A stretch of DNA of 64,000 nucleotides from Tenebrio molitor (GCF_963966145.1 NC_091051.1:62001-126000); one strand, 5' to 3'. Positions 11,157 to 25,600 are shown, counted from the stretch's first letter. Numbers and translations: made by a program. Notes: generated by a model not told the origin, from the sequence alone.

Positions 11157-12871
11157 ACGGAGCTGTGGCCGTTTAAAGTTTTGAAATTTCAAACGGCCAT
11201 AACTCCGTTATTAAGCGACTTAGAGCGATGAATTTGGCACCGTTGGATTCCTCTCGTCAAGCAGCTTCTTTTGAGCGAAAAATCTTCAAAAATAAAAAAA
11301 AATATTTTTTTGCGAATTTCGCAAAAATTTTTATTTGAAAAGAAGCTCTTTGACGAGAGGAATCCAACGGTGTAAAATTTATTGCCGTAGGTTGCTTAAT
11401 AACGGAGCTATGGCCGTTTAAAGTTTTGAAATTTCAAACGGCCATAACTCCGTTATTAAGCGACTTAGAGCGATGAATTTGGCACCGTTGGATTCCTCTC
11501 GTCAAGCAGCTTCTTTTGAGCGAAAAATCTTCAAAAATAAAAAAAAATATTTTTTTGCGAATTTCGCAAAAATTTTTATTTGAAAAGAAGCTCTTTGACG
11601 AGAGGAATCCAACGGTGTAAAATTTATTGCCGTAGCTTGCTTAATAACGGAGCTATGGCCGTTTAAAGTTTTGAAATTTCAAACGGCCATAACTCCGTTA
11701 TTAAGCGACTTAGAGCGATGAATTTGGCACCGCTGGATTCCTCTCGTCAAGCAGCTTCTTTTGAGCGAAAAATCTTCAAAAATTAAAAAAAATATTTTTT
11801 TGCGAATTTCGCAAAAATTTTTATTTGAAAAGAAGCTCTTTGACGAGAGGAATCCAACGGTGTAAAATTCATTGCCGTAGCTTGCTTAATAACGGAGCTG
11901 TGGCCGTTTAAAGTTTTGAAATTTCAAACGGCCATAACTCCGTTATTAAGCGACTTAGAGCGATGAATTTGGCACCGTTGGATTCCTCTCGTCAAGCAGC
12001 TTCTTTTGAGCGAAAAATCTTCAAAAATAAAAAAAAATATTTTTTTGCGAATTTCGCAAAAATTTTTATTTGAAAAGAAGCTCTTTGACGAGAGGAATCC
12101 AACGGTGTAAAATTTATTGCCGTAGGTTGCTTAATAACGGAGCTATGGCCGTTTAAAGTTTTGAAATTTCAAACGGCCATAACTCCGTTATTAAGCGACT
12201 TAGAGCGATGAATTTGGCACCGTTGGATTCCTCTCGTCAAGCAGCTTCTTTTGAGCGAAAAATCTTCAAAAATTAAAAAAAATATTTTTTTGCGAATTTC
12301 GCAAAAATTTTTATTTGAAAAGAAGCTCTTTGACGAGAGGAATCCAACGGTGTAAAATTCATTGCCGTAGCTTGCTTAATAACGGAGCTGTGGCCGTTTA
12401 AAGTTTTGAAATTTCAAACGGCCATAACTCCGTTATTAAGCGACTTAGAGCGATGAATTTGGCACCGTTGGATTCCTCTCGTCAAGCAGCTTCTTTTGAG
12501 GGAAAAATCTTCAAAAATTAAAAAAAATATTTTTTTGCGAATTTCGCAAAAATTTTTATTTGAAAAGAAGCTCTTTGACGAGAGGAATCCAACGGTGTAA
12601 CATTTATTGCCGTAGCTTGCTTAATAACGGAGATATGGCCGTTTAAAGTTTTGAAAGTTCAAACGGCCATAACTCCGTTATTAAGCGACTTAGAGCGATG
12701 AATTTGGCACCGTTGGATTCCTCTCGTCAAGCAGCTTCTTTTGAGCGAAAAATCTTCAAAAATAAAAAAAAATATTTTTTTGCGAATTTCGCAAAAATTT
12801 TTATTTGAAAAGAAGCTCTTTGACGAGAGGAATCCAACGGTGTAAAATTTATTGCCGTAGGTTGCCTAATA
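11157..12871. repeat. Seven-unit transition block
   Basis: Units at 11157 and 11892 are g-heads with the AAAAATAAAAA core and the GGTTGC linker, and each is followed by a c-head with the AAAG loop. The unit at 12382 is a g-head with GAGGGAAAA, and the one at 12627 is an a-head/GTTC with GGTTGCCTAATA. This series leads directly into the first superunit copy at 12872. All units are 245 bp. Confidence 0.78.
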
Positions 12872-15800
12872 ACGGAGCTATGGCCGTTTAAAATTTTGAA
12901 ATTTCAAACGGCCATAACTCCGTTATTAAGCGACTTAGAGCGATGAATTTGGCACCGCTGGATTCCTCTCGTCAAGCAGCTTCTTTTGAGCGAAAAATCT
13001 TCAAAAATTAAAAAAAATATTTTTTTGCGAATTTCGCAAAAATTTTTATTTGAAAAGAAGCTCTTTGACGAGAGGAATCCAACGGTGTAAAATTTATTGC
13101 CGTAGCTTGCTTAATAACGGAGATATGGCCGTTTAAAGTTTTGAAAGTTCAAACGGCCATAACTCCGTTATTAAGCGACTTAGAGCGATGAATTTGGCAC
13201 CGTTGGATTCCTCTCGTCAAGCAGCTTCTTTTGAGCGAAAAATCTTCAAAAATAAAAAAAAATATTTTTTTGCGAATTTCGCAAAAATTTTTATTTGAAA
13301 AGAAGCTCTTTGACGAGAGGAATCCAACGGTGTAAAATTTATTGCCGTAGGTTGCTTAATAACGGAGCTATGGCCGTTTAAAGTTTTGAAATTTCAAACG
13401 GCCATAACTCCGTTATTAAGCGACTTAGAGCGATGAATTTGGCACCGTTGGATTCCTCTCGTCAAGCAGCTTCTTTTGAGCGAAAAATCTTCAAAAATTA
13501 AAAAAAATATTTTTTTGCGAATTTCGCAAAAATTTTTATTTGAAAAGAAGCTCTTTGACGAGAGGAATCCAACGGTGTAAAATTCATTGCCGTAGCTTGC
13601 TTAATAACGGAGCTGTGGCCGTTTAAAGTTTTGAAATTTCAAACGGCCATAACTCCGTTATTAAGCGACTTAGAGCGATGAATTTGGCACCGTTGGATTC
13701 CTCTCGTCAAGCAGCTTCTTTTGAGGGAAAAATCTTCAAAAATTAAAAAAAATATTTTTTTGCGAATTTCGCAAAAATTTTTATTTGAAAAGAAGCTCTT
13801 TGACGAGAGGAATCCAACGGTGTAACATTTATTGCCGTAGCTTGCTTAATAACGGAGATATGGCCGTTTAAAGTTTTGAAAGTTCAAACGGCCATAACTC
13901 CGTTATTAAGCGACTTAGAGCGATGAATTTGGCACCGTTGGATTCCTCTCGTCAAGCAGCTTCTTTTGAGCGAAAAATCTTCAAAAATAAAAAAAAATAT
14001 TTTTTTGCGAATTTCGCAAAAATTTTTATTTGAAAAGAAGCTCTTTGACGAGAGGAATCCAACGGTGTAAAATTTATTGCCGTAGGTTGCCTAATAACGG
14101 AGCTATGGCCGTTTAAAATTTTGAAATTTCAAACGGCCATAACTCCGTTATTAAGCGACTTAGAGCGATGAATTTGGCACCGTTGGATTCCTCTCGTCAA
14201 GCAGCTTCTTTTGAGCGAAAAATCTTCAAAAATTAAAAAAAATATTTTTTTGCGAATTTCGCAAAAATTTTTATTTGAAAAGAAGCTCTTTGACGAGAGG
14301 AATCCAACGGTGTAAAATTCATTGCCGTAGCTTGCTTAATAACGGAGCTGTGGCCGTTTAAAGTTTTGAAATTTCAAACGGCCATAACTCCGTTATTAAG
14401 CGACTTAGAGCGATGAATTTGGCACCGTTGGATTCCTCTCGTCAAGCAGCTTCTTTTGAGCGAAAAATCTTCAAAAATTAAAAAAAATATTTTTTTGCGA
14501 ATTTCGCAAAAATTTTTATTCGAAAAGAAGCTCTTTGACGAGAGGAATCCAACGGTGTAACATTCATTGCCGTAGCTTGCTTAATAACGGAGCTGTGGCC
14601 GTTTAAAGTTTTGAAATTTCAAACGGCCATAACTCCGTTATTAAGCGACTTAGAGCGATGAATTTGGCACCGTTGGATTCCTCTCGTCAAGCAGCTTCTT
14701 TTGAGCGAAAAATCTTCAAAAATTAAAAAAAATATTTTTTTGCGAATTTCGCAAAAATTTTTATTCGAAAAGAAGCTCTTTGACGAGAGGAATCCAACGG
14801 TGTAACATTTATTGCCGTAGCTTGCTTAATAACGGAGATATGGCCGTTTAAAGTTTTGAAAGTTCAAACGGCCATAACTCCGTTATTAAGCGACTTAGAG
14901 CGATGAATTTGGCACCGTTGGATTCCTCTCGTCAAGCAGCTTCTTTTGAGCGAAAAATCTTCAAAAATTAAAAAAAATATTTTTTTGCGAATTTCGCAAA
15001 AATTTTTATTTGAAAAGAAGCTCTTTGACGAGAGGAATCCAACGGTGTAACATTTATTGCCGTAGCTTGCTTAATAACGGAGATATGGCCGTTTAAAATT
15101 TTGAAAGTTCAAACGGCCATAACTCCGTTATTAAGCGACTTAGAGCGATGAATTTGGCACCGTTGGATTCCTCTCGTCAAGCAGCTTCTTTTGAGCGAAA
15201 AATCTTCAAAAATAAAAAAAAATATTTTTTTGCGAATTTCGCAAAAATTTTTATTTGAAAAGAAGCTCTTTGACGAGAGGAATCCAACGGTGTAAAATTT
15301 ATTGCCGTAGGTTGCCTAATAACGGAGCTATGGCCGTTTAAAATTTTGAAATTTCAAACGGCCATAACTCCGTTATTAAGCGACTTAGAGCGATGAATTT
15401 GGCACCGTTGGATTCCTCTCGTCAAGCAGCTTCTTTTGAGCGAAAAATCTTCAAAAATTAAAAAAAATATTTTTTTGCGAATTTCGCAAAAATTTTTATT
15501 TGAAAAGAAGCTCTTTGACGAGAGGAATCCAACGGTGTAAAATTCATTGCCGTAGCTTGCTTAATAACGGAGCTGTGGCCGTTTAAAGTTTTGAAATTTC
15601 AAACGGCCATAACTCCGTTATTAAGCGACTTAGAGCGATGAATTTGGCACCGTTGGATTCCTCTCGTCAACCAGCTTCTTTTGAGGGAAAAATCTTCAAA
15701 AATTAAAAAAAATATTTTTTTGCGAATTTCGCAAAAATTTTTATTTGAAAAGAAGCTCTTTGACGAGAGGAATCCAACGGTGTAAAATTTATTGCCGTAG

Positions 15801-16301
15801 GTTGCCTAATAACGGAGCTATGGCCGTTTAAAATTTTGAAATTTCAAACGGCCATAACTCCGTTATTAAGCGACTTAGAGCGATGAATTTGGCACCGTTG
15901 GATTCCTCTCGTCAAGCAGCTTCTTTTGAGCGAAAAATCTTCAAAAATTAAAAAAAATATTTTTTTGCGAATTTCGCAAAAATTTTTATTTGAAAAGAAG
16001 CTCTTTGACGAGAGGAATCCAACGGTGTAAAATTCATTGCCGTAGCTTGCTTAATAACGGAGCTGTGGCCGTTTAAAGTTTTGAAATTTCAAACGGCCAT
16101 AACTCCGTTATTAAGCGACTTAGAGCGATGAATTTGGCACCGTTGGATTCCTCTCGTCAACCAGCTTCTTTTGAGGGAAAAATCTTCAAAAATTAAAAAA
16201 AATATTTTTTTGCGAATTTCGCAAAAATTTTTATTTGAAAAGAAGCTCTTTGACGAGAGGAATCCAACGGTGTAACATTTATTGCCGTAGCTTGCTTAAT
16301 A

Positions 16302-16791
16302 ACGGAGATATGGCCGTTTAAAGTTTTGAAAGTTCAAACGGCCATAACTCCGTTATTAAGCGACTTAGAGCGATGAATTTGGCACCGTTGGATTCCTCTC
16401 GTCAAGCAGCTTCTTTTGAGCGAAAAATCTTCAAAAATTAAAAAAAATATTTTTTTGCGAATTTCGCAAAAATTTTTATTTGAAAAGAAGCTCTTTGACG
16501 AGAGGAATCCAACGGTGTAAAATTCATTGCCGTAGCTTGCTTAATAACGGAGCTGTGGCCGTTTAAAGTTTTGAAATTTCAAACGGCCATAACTCCGTTA
16601 TTAAGCGACTTAGAGCGATGAATTTGGCACCGTTGGATTCCTCTCGTCAACCAGCTTCTTTTGAGGGAAAAATCTTCAAAAATTAAAAAAAATATTTTTT
16701 TGCGAATTTCGCAAAAATTTTTATTTGAAAAGAAGCTCTTTGACGAGAGGAATCCAACGGTGTAAAATTTACTGCCGTAGGTTGCCTAATA
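16302..16791. repeat. Extra a/g dimer inside superunit copy 1
   Basis: An a-head/GTTC unit (16302) and a g-head unit (16547) interrupt the run of c/g dimers. Copies 2 and 3 go straight from a g-head unit to the next c-head unit at this place. The insertion is exactly two units, which accounts for the change in offset between copies from 9,799 to 9,309 bp. It could equally be a loss in the ancestor of copies 2 and 3. Confidence 0.8.
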
Positions 16792-19241
16792 ACGGAGCTA
16801 TGGCCGTTTAAAATTTTGAAATTTCAAACGGCCATAACTCCGTTATTAAGCGACTTAGAGCGATGAATTTGGCACCGTTGGATTCCTCTCGTCAAGCAGC
16901 TTCTTTTGAGCGAAAAATCTTCAAAAATTAAAAAAAATATTTTTTTGCGAATTTCGCAAAAATTTTTATTTGAAAAGAAGCTCTTTGACGAGAGGAATCC
17001 AACGGTGTAAAATTCATTGCCGTAGCTTGCTTAATAACGGAGCTGTGGCCGTTTAAAGTTTTGAAATTTCAAACGGCCATAACTCCGTTATTAAGCGACT
17101 TAGAGCGATGAATTTGGCACCGTTGGATTCCTCTCGTCAACCAGCTTCTTTTGAGGGAAAAATCTTCAAAAATTAAAAAAAATATTTTTTTGCGAATTTC
17201 GCAAAAATTTTTATTTGAAAAGAAGCTCTTTGACGAGAGGAATCCAACGGTGTAAAATTTATTGCCGTAGGTTGCCTAATAACGGAGCTATGGCCGTTTA
17301 AAATTTTGAAATTTCAAACGGCCATAACTCCGTTATTAAGCGACTTAGAGCGATGAATTTGGCACCGTTGGATTCCTCTCGTCAAGCAGCTTCTTTTGAG
17401 CGAAAAATCTTCAAAAATTAAAAAAAATATTTTTTTGCGAATTTCGCAAAAATTTTTATTTGAAAAGAAGCTCTTTGACGAGAGGAATCCAACGGTGTAA
17501 AATTCATTGCCGTAGCTTGCTTAATAACGGAGCTGTGGCCGTTTAAAGTTTTGAAATTTCAAACGGCCATAACTCCGTTATTAAGCGACTTAGAGCGATG
17601 AATTTGGCACCGTTGGATTCCTCTCGTCAACCAGCTTCTTTTGAGGGAAAAATCTTCAAAAATTAACAAAAATATTTTTTTGCGAATTTCGCAAAAATTT
17701 TTATTTGAAAAGAAGCTCTTTGACGAGAGGAATCCAACGGTGTAAAATTTACTGCCGTAGGTTGCCTAATAACGGAGCTATGGCCGTTTAAAATTTTGAA
17801 ATTTCAAACGGCCATAACTCCGTTATTAAGCGACTTAGAGCGATGAATTTGGCACCGTTGGATTCCTCTCGTCAAGCAGCTTCTTTTGAGCGAAAAATCT
17901 TCAAAAATTAAAAAAAATATTTTTTTGCGAATTTCGCAAAAATTTTTATTTGAAAAAAAGCTCTTTGACGAGAGGAATCCAACGGTGTAAAATTCATTGC
18001 CGTAGCTTGCTTAATAACGGAGCTGTGGCCGTTTAAAGTTTTGAAATTTCAAACGGCCATAACTCCGTTATTAAGCGACTTAGAGCGATGAATTTGGCAC
18101 CGTTGGATTCCTCTCGTCAACCAGCTTCTTTTGAGGGAAAAATCTTCAAAAATTAAAAAAAATATTTTTTTGCGAATTTCGCAAAAATTTTTATTTGAAA
18201 AGAAGCTCTCTGACGAGAGGAATCCAACGGTGTAAAATTTATTGCCGTAGGTTGCCTAATAACGGAGCTATGGCCGTTTAAAATTTTGAAATTTCAAACG
18301 GCCATAACTCCGTTATTAAGCGACTTAGAGCGATGAATTTGGCACCGTTGGATTCCTCTCGTCAAGCAGCTTCTTTTGAGCGAAAAATCTTCAAAAATTA
18401 AAAAAAATATTTTTTTGCGAATTTCGCAAAAATTTTTATTTGAAAAGAAGCTCTTTGACGAGAGGAATCCAACGGTGTAAAATTCATTGCCGTAGCTTGC
18501 TTAATAACGGAGCTGTGGCCGTTTAAAGTTTTGAAATTTCAAACGGCCATAACTCCGTTATTAAGCGACTTAGAGCGATGAATTTGGCACCGTTGGATTC
18601 CTCTCGTCAACCAGCTTCTTTTGAGGGAAAAATCTTCAAAAATTAAAAAAAATATTTTTTTGCGAATTTCGCAAAAATTTTTATTTGAAAAGAAGCTCTT
18701 TGACGAGAGGAATCCAACGGTGTAAAATTTATTGCCGTAGGTTGCCTAATAACGGAGCTATGGCCGTTTAAAATTTTGAAATTTCAAACGGCCATAACTC
18801 CGTTATTAAGCGACTTAGAGCGATGAATTTGGCACCGTTGGATTCCTCTCGTCAAGCAGCTTCTTTTGAGCGAAAAATCTTCAAAAATTAAAAAAAATAT
18901 TTTTTTGCGAATTTCGCAAAAATTTTTATTTGAAAAGAAGCTCTTTGACGAGAGGAATCCAACGGTGTAAAATTCATTGCCGTAGCTTGCTTAATAACGG
19001 AGCTGTGGCCGTTTAAAGTTTTGAAATTTCAAACGGCCATAACTCCGTTATTAAGCGACTTAGAGCGATGAATTTGGCACCGTTGGATTCCTCTCGTCAA
19101 CCAGCTTCTTTTGAGGGAAAAATCTTCAAAAATTAAAAAAAATATTTTTTTGCGAATTTCGCAAAAATTTTTATTTGAAAAGAAGCTCTTTGACGAGAGG
19201 AATCCAACGGTGTAACATTTATTGCCGTAGCTTGCTTAATA
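16792..19241. repeat. Dimeric HOR run 1, 490 bp x 5
   Basis: Dimers start at 16792, 17282, 17772, 18262 and 18752. The first unit is c-head with AAAATTTTG/TTTC, CAAGCAG and the AAATTCATT linker. The second is g-head with AAAGTTTTG/TTTC, CAACCAG, GAGGGAAAA and the GGTTGCCTAATA linker (the last dimer ends with AACATTTATT and GCTTGC). The linker before the first unit alternates ACTGCC and ATTGCC (16792, 17282, 17772), so part of the run is also periodic at 980 bp. Confidence 0.88.
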
Positions 19242-21446
19242 ACGGAGATATGGCCGTTTAAAGTTTTGAAAGTTCAAACGGCCATAACTCCGTTATTAAG
19301 CGACTTAGAGCGATGAATTTGGCACCGTTGGATTCCTCTCGTCAAGCAGCTTCTTTTGAGCGAAAAATCTTCAAAAATTAAAAAAAATATTTTTTTGCGA
19401 ATTTCGCAAAAATTTTTATTCGAAAAGAAGCTCTTTGACGAGAGGAATCCAACGGTGTAACATTTATTGCCGTAGCTTGCTTAATAACGGAGATATGGCC
19501 GTTTAAAGTTTTGAAAGTTCAAACGGCCATAACTCCGTTATTAAGCGACTTAGAGCGATGAATTTGGCACCGTTGGATTCCTCTCGTCAAGCAGCTTCTT
19601 TTGAGCGAAAAATCTTCAAAAATTAAAAAAAATATTTTTTTGCGAATTTCGCAAAAATTTTTATTTGAAAAGAAGCTCTTTGACGAGAGGAATCCAACGG
19701 TGTAAAATTTATTGCCGTAGGTTGCCTAATAACGGAGCTATGGCCGTTTAAAATTTTGAAATTTCAAACGGCCATAACTCCGTTATTAAGCGACTTAGAG
19801 CGATGAATTTGGCACCGTTGGATTCCTCTCGTCAAGCAGCTTCTTTTGAGCGAAAAATCTTCAAAAATTAAAAAAAATATTTTTTTGCGAATTTCGCAAA
19901 AATTTTTATTTGAAAAGAAGCTCTTTGACGAGAGGAATCCAACGGTGTAAAATTCATTGCCGTAGCTTGCTTAATAACGGAGCTGTGGCCGTTTAAAGTT
20001 TTGAAATTTCAAACGGCCATAACTCCGTTATTAAGCGACTTAGAGCGATGAATTTGGCACCGTTGGATTCCTCTCGTCAACCAGCTTCTTTTGAGGGAAA
20101 AATCTTCAAAAATTAAAAAAAATATTTTTTTGCGAATTTCGCAAAAATTTTTATTTGAAAAGAAGCTCTTTGACGAGAGGAATCCAACGGTGTAAAATTT
20201 ATTGCCGTAGGTTGCCTAATAACGGAGCTATGGCCGTTTAAAATTTTGAAATTTCAAACGGCCATAACTCCGTTATTAAGCGACTTAGAGCGATGAATTT
20301 GGCACCGTTGGATTCCTCTCGTCAAGCAGCTTCTTTTGAGCGAAAAATCTTCAAAAATTAAAAAAAATATTTTTTTGCGAATTTCGCAAAAATTTTTATT
20401 TGAAAAGAAGCTCTTTGACGAGAGGAATCCAACGGTGTAAAATTCATTGCCGTAGCTTGCTTAATAACGGAGATATGGCCGTTTAAAGTTTTGAAAGTTC
20501 AAACGGCCATAACTCCGTTATTAAGCGACTTAGAGCGATGAATTTGGCACCGTTGGATTCCTCTCGTCAAGCAGCTTCTTTTGAGCGAAAAATCTTCAAA
20601 AATTAAAAAAAATATTTTTTTGCGAATTTCGCAAAAATTTTTATTCGAAAAGAAGCTCTTTGACGAGAGGAATCCAACGGTGTAACATTTATTGCCGTAG
20701 CTTGCTTAATAACGGAGATATGGCCGTTTAAAGTTTTGAAAGTTCAAACGGCCATAACTCCGTTATTAAGCGACTTAGAGCGATGAATTTGGCACCGTTG
20801 GATTCCTCTCGTCAAGCAGCTTCTTTTGAGCGAAAAATCTTCAAAAATTAAAAAAAATATTTTTTTGCGAATTTCGCAAAAATTTTTATTTGCAAAGAAG
20901 CTCTTTGACGAGAGGAATCCAACGGTGTAAAATTTATTGCCGTAGCTTGCTTAATAACGGAGATATGGCCGTTTAAAATTTTGAAATTTCAAACGGCCAT
21001 AACTCCGTTATTAAGCGACTTAGAGCGATGAATTTGGCACCGTTGGATTCCTCTCGTCAAGCAGCTTCTTTTGAGGGAAAAATCTTCAAAAATTAAAAAA
21101 AATATTTTTTTGCGAATTTCGCAAAAATTTTTATTTGAAAAGAAGCTCTTTGACGAGAGGAATCCAACGGTGTAACATTTATTGCCGTAGCTTGCTTAAT
21201 AACGGAGATATGGCCGTTTAAAGTTTTGAAAGTTCAAACGGCCATAACTCCGTTATTAAGCGACTTAGAGCGATGAATTTGGCACCGTTGGATTCCTCTC
21301 GTCAAGCAGCTTCTTTTGAGCGAAAAATCTTCAAAAATAAAAAAAAATATTTTTTTGCGAATTTCGCAAAAATTTTTATTTGAAAAGAAGCTCTTTGACG
21401 AGAGGAATCCAACGGTGTAAAATTTATTGCCGTAGGTTGCCTAATA
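19242..21446. repeat. Mixed block between superunit copy 1 and the CACGAG pair
   Basis: Nine units of 245 bp. The a-heads at 19242, 19487, 20467, 20712 and 21202 are mixed with c/g units at 19732-20221. The unit at 20712 has the private right-core variant TTTGCAAAG. The unit at 20957 is recombinant: it has an a-head but the AAAATTTTGAAATTTC loop normally linked to c-heads, followed by GAGGGAAAA. Confidence 0.78.
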
Positions 21447-22671
21447 ACGGAGCTATGGCCGTTTAAAATTTTGAAATTTCAAACGGCCATAACTCCGTTA
21501 TTAAGCGACTTAGAGCGATGAATTTGGCACCGTTGGATTCCTCTCGTCAAGCAGCTTCTTTTGAGCGAAAAATCTTCAAAAATTAAAAAAAATATTTTTT
21601 TGCGAATTTCGCAAAAATTTTTATTTGAAAAGAAGCTCTTTCACGAGAGGAATCCAACGGTGTAAAATTCATTGCCGTAGCTTGCTTAATAACGGAGCTG
21701 TGGCCGTTTAAAGTTTTGAAATTTCAAACGGCCATAACTCCGTTATTAAGCGACTTAGAGCGATGAATTTGGCTCCGTTGGATTCCTCTCGTCAAGCAGC
21801 TTCTTTTGAGGGAAAAATCTTCAAAAATTAAAAAAAATATTTTTTTGCGAATTTCGCAAAAATTTTTATTTGAAAAGAAGCTCTTTGACGAGAGGAATCC
21901 AACGGTGTAACATTTATTGCCGTAGCTTGCTTAATAACGGAGATATGGCCGTTTAAAGTTTTGAAAGTTCAAACGGCCATAACTCCGTTATTAAGCGACT
22001 TAGAGCGATGAATTTGGCACCGTTGGATTCCTCTCGTCAAGCAGCTTCTTTTGAGGGAAAAATCTTCAAAAATTAAAAAAAATATTTTTTTGCGAATTTC
22101 GCAAAAATTTTTATTTGAAAAGAAGCTCTTTGACGAGAGGAATCCAACGGTGTAACATTTATTGCCGTAGCTTGCTTAATAACGGAGATATGGCCGTTTA
22201 AAGTTTTGAAAGTTCAAACGGCCATAACTCCGTTATTAAGCGACTTAGAGCGATGAATTTGGCACCGTTGGATTCCTCTCGTCAAGCAGCTTCTTTTGAG
22301 CGAAAAATCTTCAAAAATAAAAAAAAATATTTTTTTGCGAATTTCGCAAAAATTTTTATTTGAAAAGAAGCTCTTTGACGAGAGGAATCCAACGGTGTAA
22401 CATTTATTGCCGTAGCTTGCTTAATAACGGAGATATGGCCGTTTAAAGTTTTGAAAGTTCAAACGGCCATAACTCCGTTATTAAGCGACTTAGAGCGATG
22501 AATTTGGCACCGTTGGATTCCTCTCGTCAAGCAGCTTCTTTTGAGCGAAAAATCTTCAAAAATAAAAAAATATATTTTTTTGCGAATTTCGCAAAAATTT
22601 TTATTTGAAAAGAAGCTCTTTGACGAGAGGAATCCAACGGTGTAAAATTTATTGCCGTAGGTTGCCTAATA
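21447..22671. repeat. Five-unit segment repeated at 36390-37614
   Basis: Unit order is c-head with CTTTCACGAG (about 21640), g-head with GGCTCCG and GAGGGAAAA, a-head with GAGGGAAAA, a-head with AAAAATAAAAA, and a-head with an ATATATT core. The same five units in the same order occupy 36390-37614, an offset of 14,943 bp. Similarity probably begins in the second half of unit 21202 (against 36145) and continues to the linker at the end of unit 22672 (against 37615). Confidence 0.82.
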
Positions 22672-25600
22672 ACGGAGCTATGGCCGTTTAAAATTTTGAA
22701 ATTTCAAACGGCCATAACTCCGTTATTAAGCGACTTAGAGCGATGAATTTGGCACCGTTGGATTCCTCTCGTCAAGCAGCTTCTTTTGAGCGAAAAATCT
22801 TCAAAAATTAAAAAAAATATTTTTTTGCGAATTTCGCAAAAATTTTTATTTGAAAAGAAGCTCTTTGACGAGAGGAATCCAACGGTGTAAAATTTATTGC
22901 CGTAGCTTGCTTAATAACGGAGATATGGCCGTTTAAAGTTTTGAAAGTTCAAACGGCCATAACTCCGTTATTAAGCGACTTAGAGCGATGAATTTGGCAC
23001 CGTTGGATTCCTCTCGTCAAGCAGCTTCTTTTGAGCGAAAAATCTTCAAAAATAAAAAAAAATATTTTTTTGCGAATTTCGCAAAAATTTTTATTTGAAA
23101 AGAAGCTCTTTGACGAGAGGAATCCAACGGTGTAAAATTTATTGCCGTAGGTTGCTTAATAACGGAGCTATGGCCGTTTAAAGTTTTGAAATTTCAAACG
23201 GCCATAACTCCGTTATTAAGCGACTTAGAGCGATGAATTTGGCACCGTTGGATTCCTCTCGTCAAGCAGCTTCTTTTGAGCGAAAAATCTTCAAAAATTA
23301 AAAAAAATATTTTTTTGCGAATTTCGCAAAAATTTTTATTTGAAAAGAAGCTCTTTGACGAGAGGAATCCAACGGTGTAAAATTCATTGCCGTAGCTTGC
23401 TTAATAACGGAGCTGTGGCCGTTTAAAGTTTTGAAATTTCAAACGGCCATAACTCCGTTATTAAGCGACTTAGAGCGATGAATTTGGCACCGTTGGATTC
23501 CTCTCGTCAAGCAGCTTCTTTTGAGGGAAAAATCTTCAAAAATTAAAAAAAATATTTTTTTGCGAATTTCGCAAAAATTTTTATTTGAAAAGAAGCTCTT
23601 TGACGAGAGGAATCCAACGGTGTAACATTTATTGCCGTAGCTTGCTTAATAACGGAGATATGGCCGTTTAAAGTTTTGAAAGTTCAAACGGCCATAACTC
23701 CGTTATTAAGCGACTTAGAGCGATGAATTTGGCACCGTTGGATTCCTCTCGTCAAGCAGCTTCTTTTGAGCGAAAAATCTTCAAAAATAAAAAAAAATAT
23801 TTTTTTGCGAATTTCGCAAAAATTTTTATTTGAAAAGAAGCTCTTTGACGAGAGGAATCCAACGGTGTAAAATTTATTGCCGTAGGTTGCCTAATAACGG
23901 AGCTATGGCCGTTTAAAATTTTGAAATTTCAAACGGCCATAACTCCGTTATTAAGCGACTTAGAGCGATGAATTTGGCACCGTTGGATTCCTCTCGTCAA
24001 GCAGCTTCTTTTGAGCGAAAAATCTTCAAAAATTAAAAAAAATATTTTTTTGCGAATTTCGCAAAAATTTTTATTTGAAAAGAAGCTCTTTGACGAGAGG
24101 AATCCAACGGTGTAAAATTCATTGCCGTAGCTTGCTTAATAACGGAGCTGTGGCCGTTTAAAGTTTTGAAATTTCAAACGGCCATAACTCCGTTATTAAG
24201 CGACTTAGAGCGATGAATTTGGCACCGTTGGATTCCTCTCGTCAAGCAGCTTCTTTTGAGCGAAAAATCTTCAAAAATTAAAAAAAATATTTTTTTGCGA
24301 ATTTCGCAAAAATTTTTATTCGAAAAGAAGCTCTTTGACGAGAGGAATCCAACGGTGTAACATTCATTGCCGTAGCTTGCTTAATAACGGAGCTGTGGCC
24401 GTTTAAAGTTTTGAAATTTCAAACGGCCATAACTCCGTTATTAAGCGACTTAGAGCGATGAATTTGGCACCGTTGGATTCCTCTCGTCAAGCAGCTTCTT
24501 TTGAGCGAAAAATCTTCAAAAATTAAAAAAAATATTTTTTTGCGAATTTCGCAAAAATTTTTATTCGAAAAGAAGCTCTTTGACGAGAGGAATCCAACGG
24601 TGTAACATTTATTGCCGTAGCTTGCTTAATAACGGAGATATGGCCGTTTAAAGTTTTGAAAGTTCAAACGGCCATAACTCCGTTATTAAGCGACTTAGAG
24701 CGATGAATTTGGCACCGTTGGATTCCTCTCGTCAAGCAGCTTCTTTTGAGCGAAAAATCTTCAAAAATTAAAAAAAATATTTTTTTGCGAATTTCGCAAA
24801 AATTTTTATTTGAAAAGAAGCTCTTTGACGAGAGGAATCCAACGGTGTAACATTTATTGCCGTAGCTTGCTTAATAACGGAGATATGGCCGTTTAAAATT
24901 TTGAAAGTTCAAACGGCCATAACTCCGTTATTAAGCGACTTAGAGCGATGAATTTGGCACCGTTGGATTCCTCTCGTCAAGCAGCTTCTTTTGAGCGAAA
25001 AATCTTCAAAAATAAAAAAAATATTTTTTTGCGAATTTCGCAAAAATTTTTATTTGAAAAGAAGCTCTTTGACGAGAGGAATCCAACGGTGTAAAATTTA
25101 TTGCCGTAGGTTGCCTAATAACGGAGCTATGGCCGTTTAAAATTTTGAAATTTCAAACGGCCATAACTCCGTTATTAAGCGACTTAGAGCGATGAATTTG
25201 GCACCGTTGGATTCCTCTCGTCAAGCAGCTTCTTTTGAGCGAAAAATCTTCAAAAATTAAAAAAAATATTTTTTTGCGAATTTCGCAAAAATTTTTATTT
25301 GAAAAGAAGCTCTTTGACGAGAGGAATCCAACGGTGTAAAATTCATTGCCGTAGCTTGCTTAATAACGGAGCTGTGGCCGTTTAAAGTTTTGAAATTTCA
25401 AACGGCCATAACTCCGTTATTAAGCGACTTAGAGCGATGAATTTGGCACCGTTGGATTCCTCTCGTCAACCAGCTTCTTTTGAGGGAAAAATCTTCAAAA
25501 ATTAAAAAAAATATTTTTTTGCGAATTTCGCAAAAATTTTTATTTGAAAAGAAGCTCTTTGACGAGAGGAATCCAACGGTGTAAAATTTATTGCCGTAGG

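Larger units (their letters stand above)
12872..19580. repeat. Superunit copy 1
   Basis: From 12872 the order of unit types matches copies 2 (from 22672) and 3 (from 29531): c, a, c, g, a, c, g, g, a, a (AAAA/GTTC loop), followed by a run of c/g dimers and an a-head unit with TTCGAAAAG at 19242. The offset to copy 2 is 9,800 bp, then 9,799 at 15322, then 9,309 after 16792 because copy 1 holds an extra 490 bp. Copy 1 lacks the derived markers shared by copies 2 and 3: the core of 15077 is one A longer, and ACTCCGGTATT is absent. Private changes are AATTAACAAAA (about 17665), TTTGAAAAAAAG (about 17950) and GCTCTCTGACG (about 18206). The right end, in unit 19487, is approximate. Confidence 0.85.
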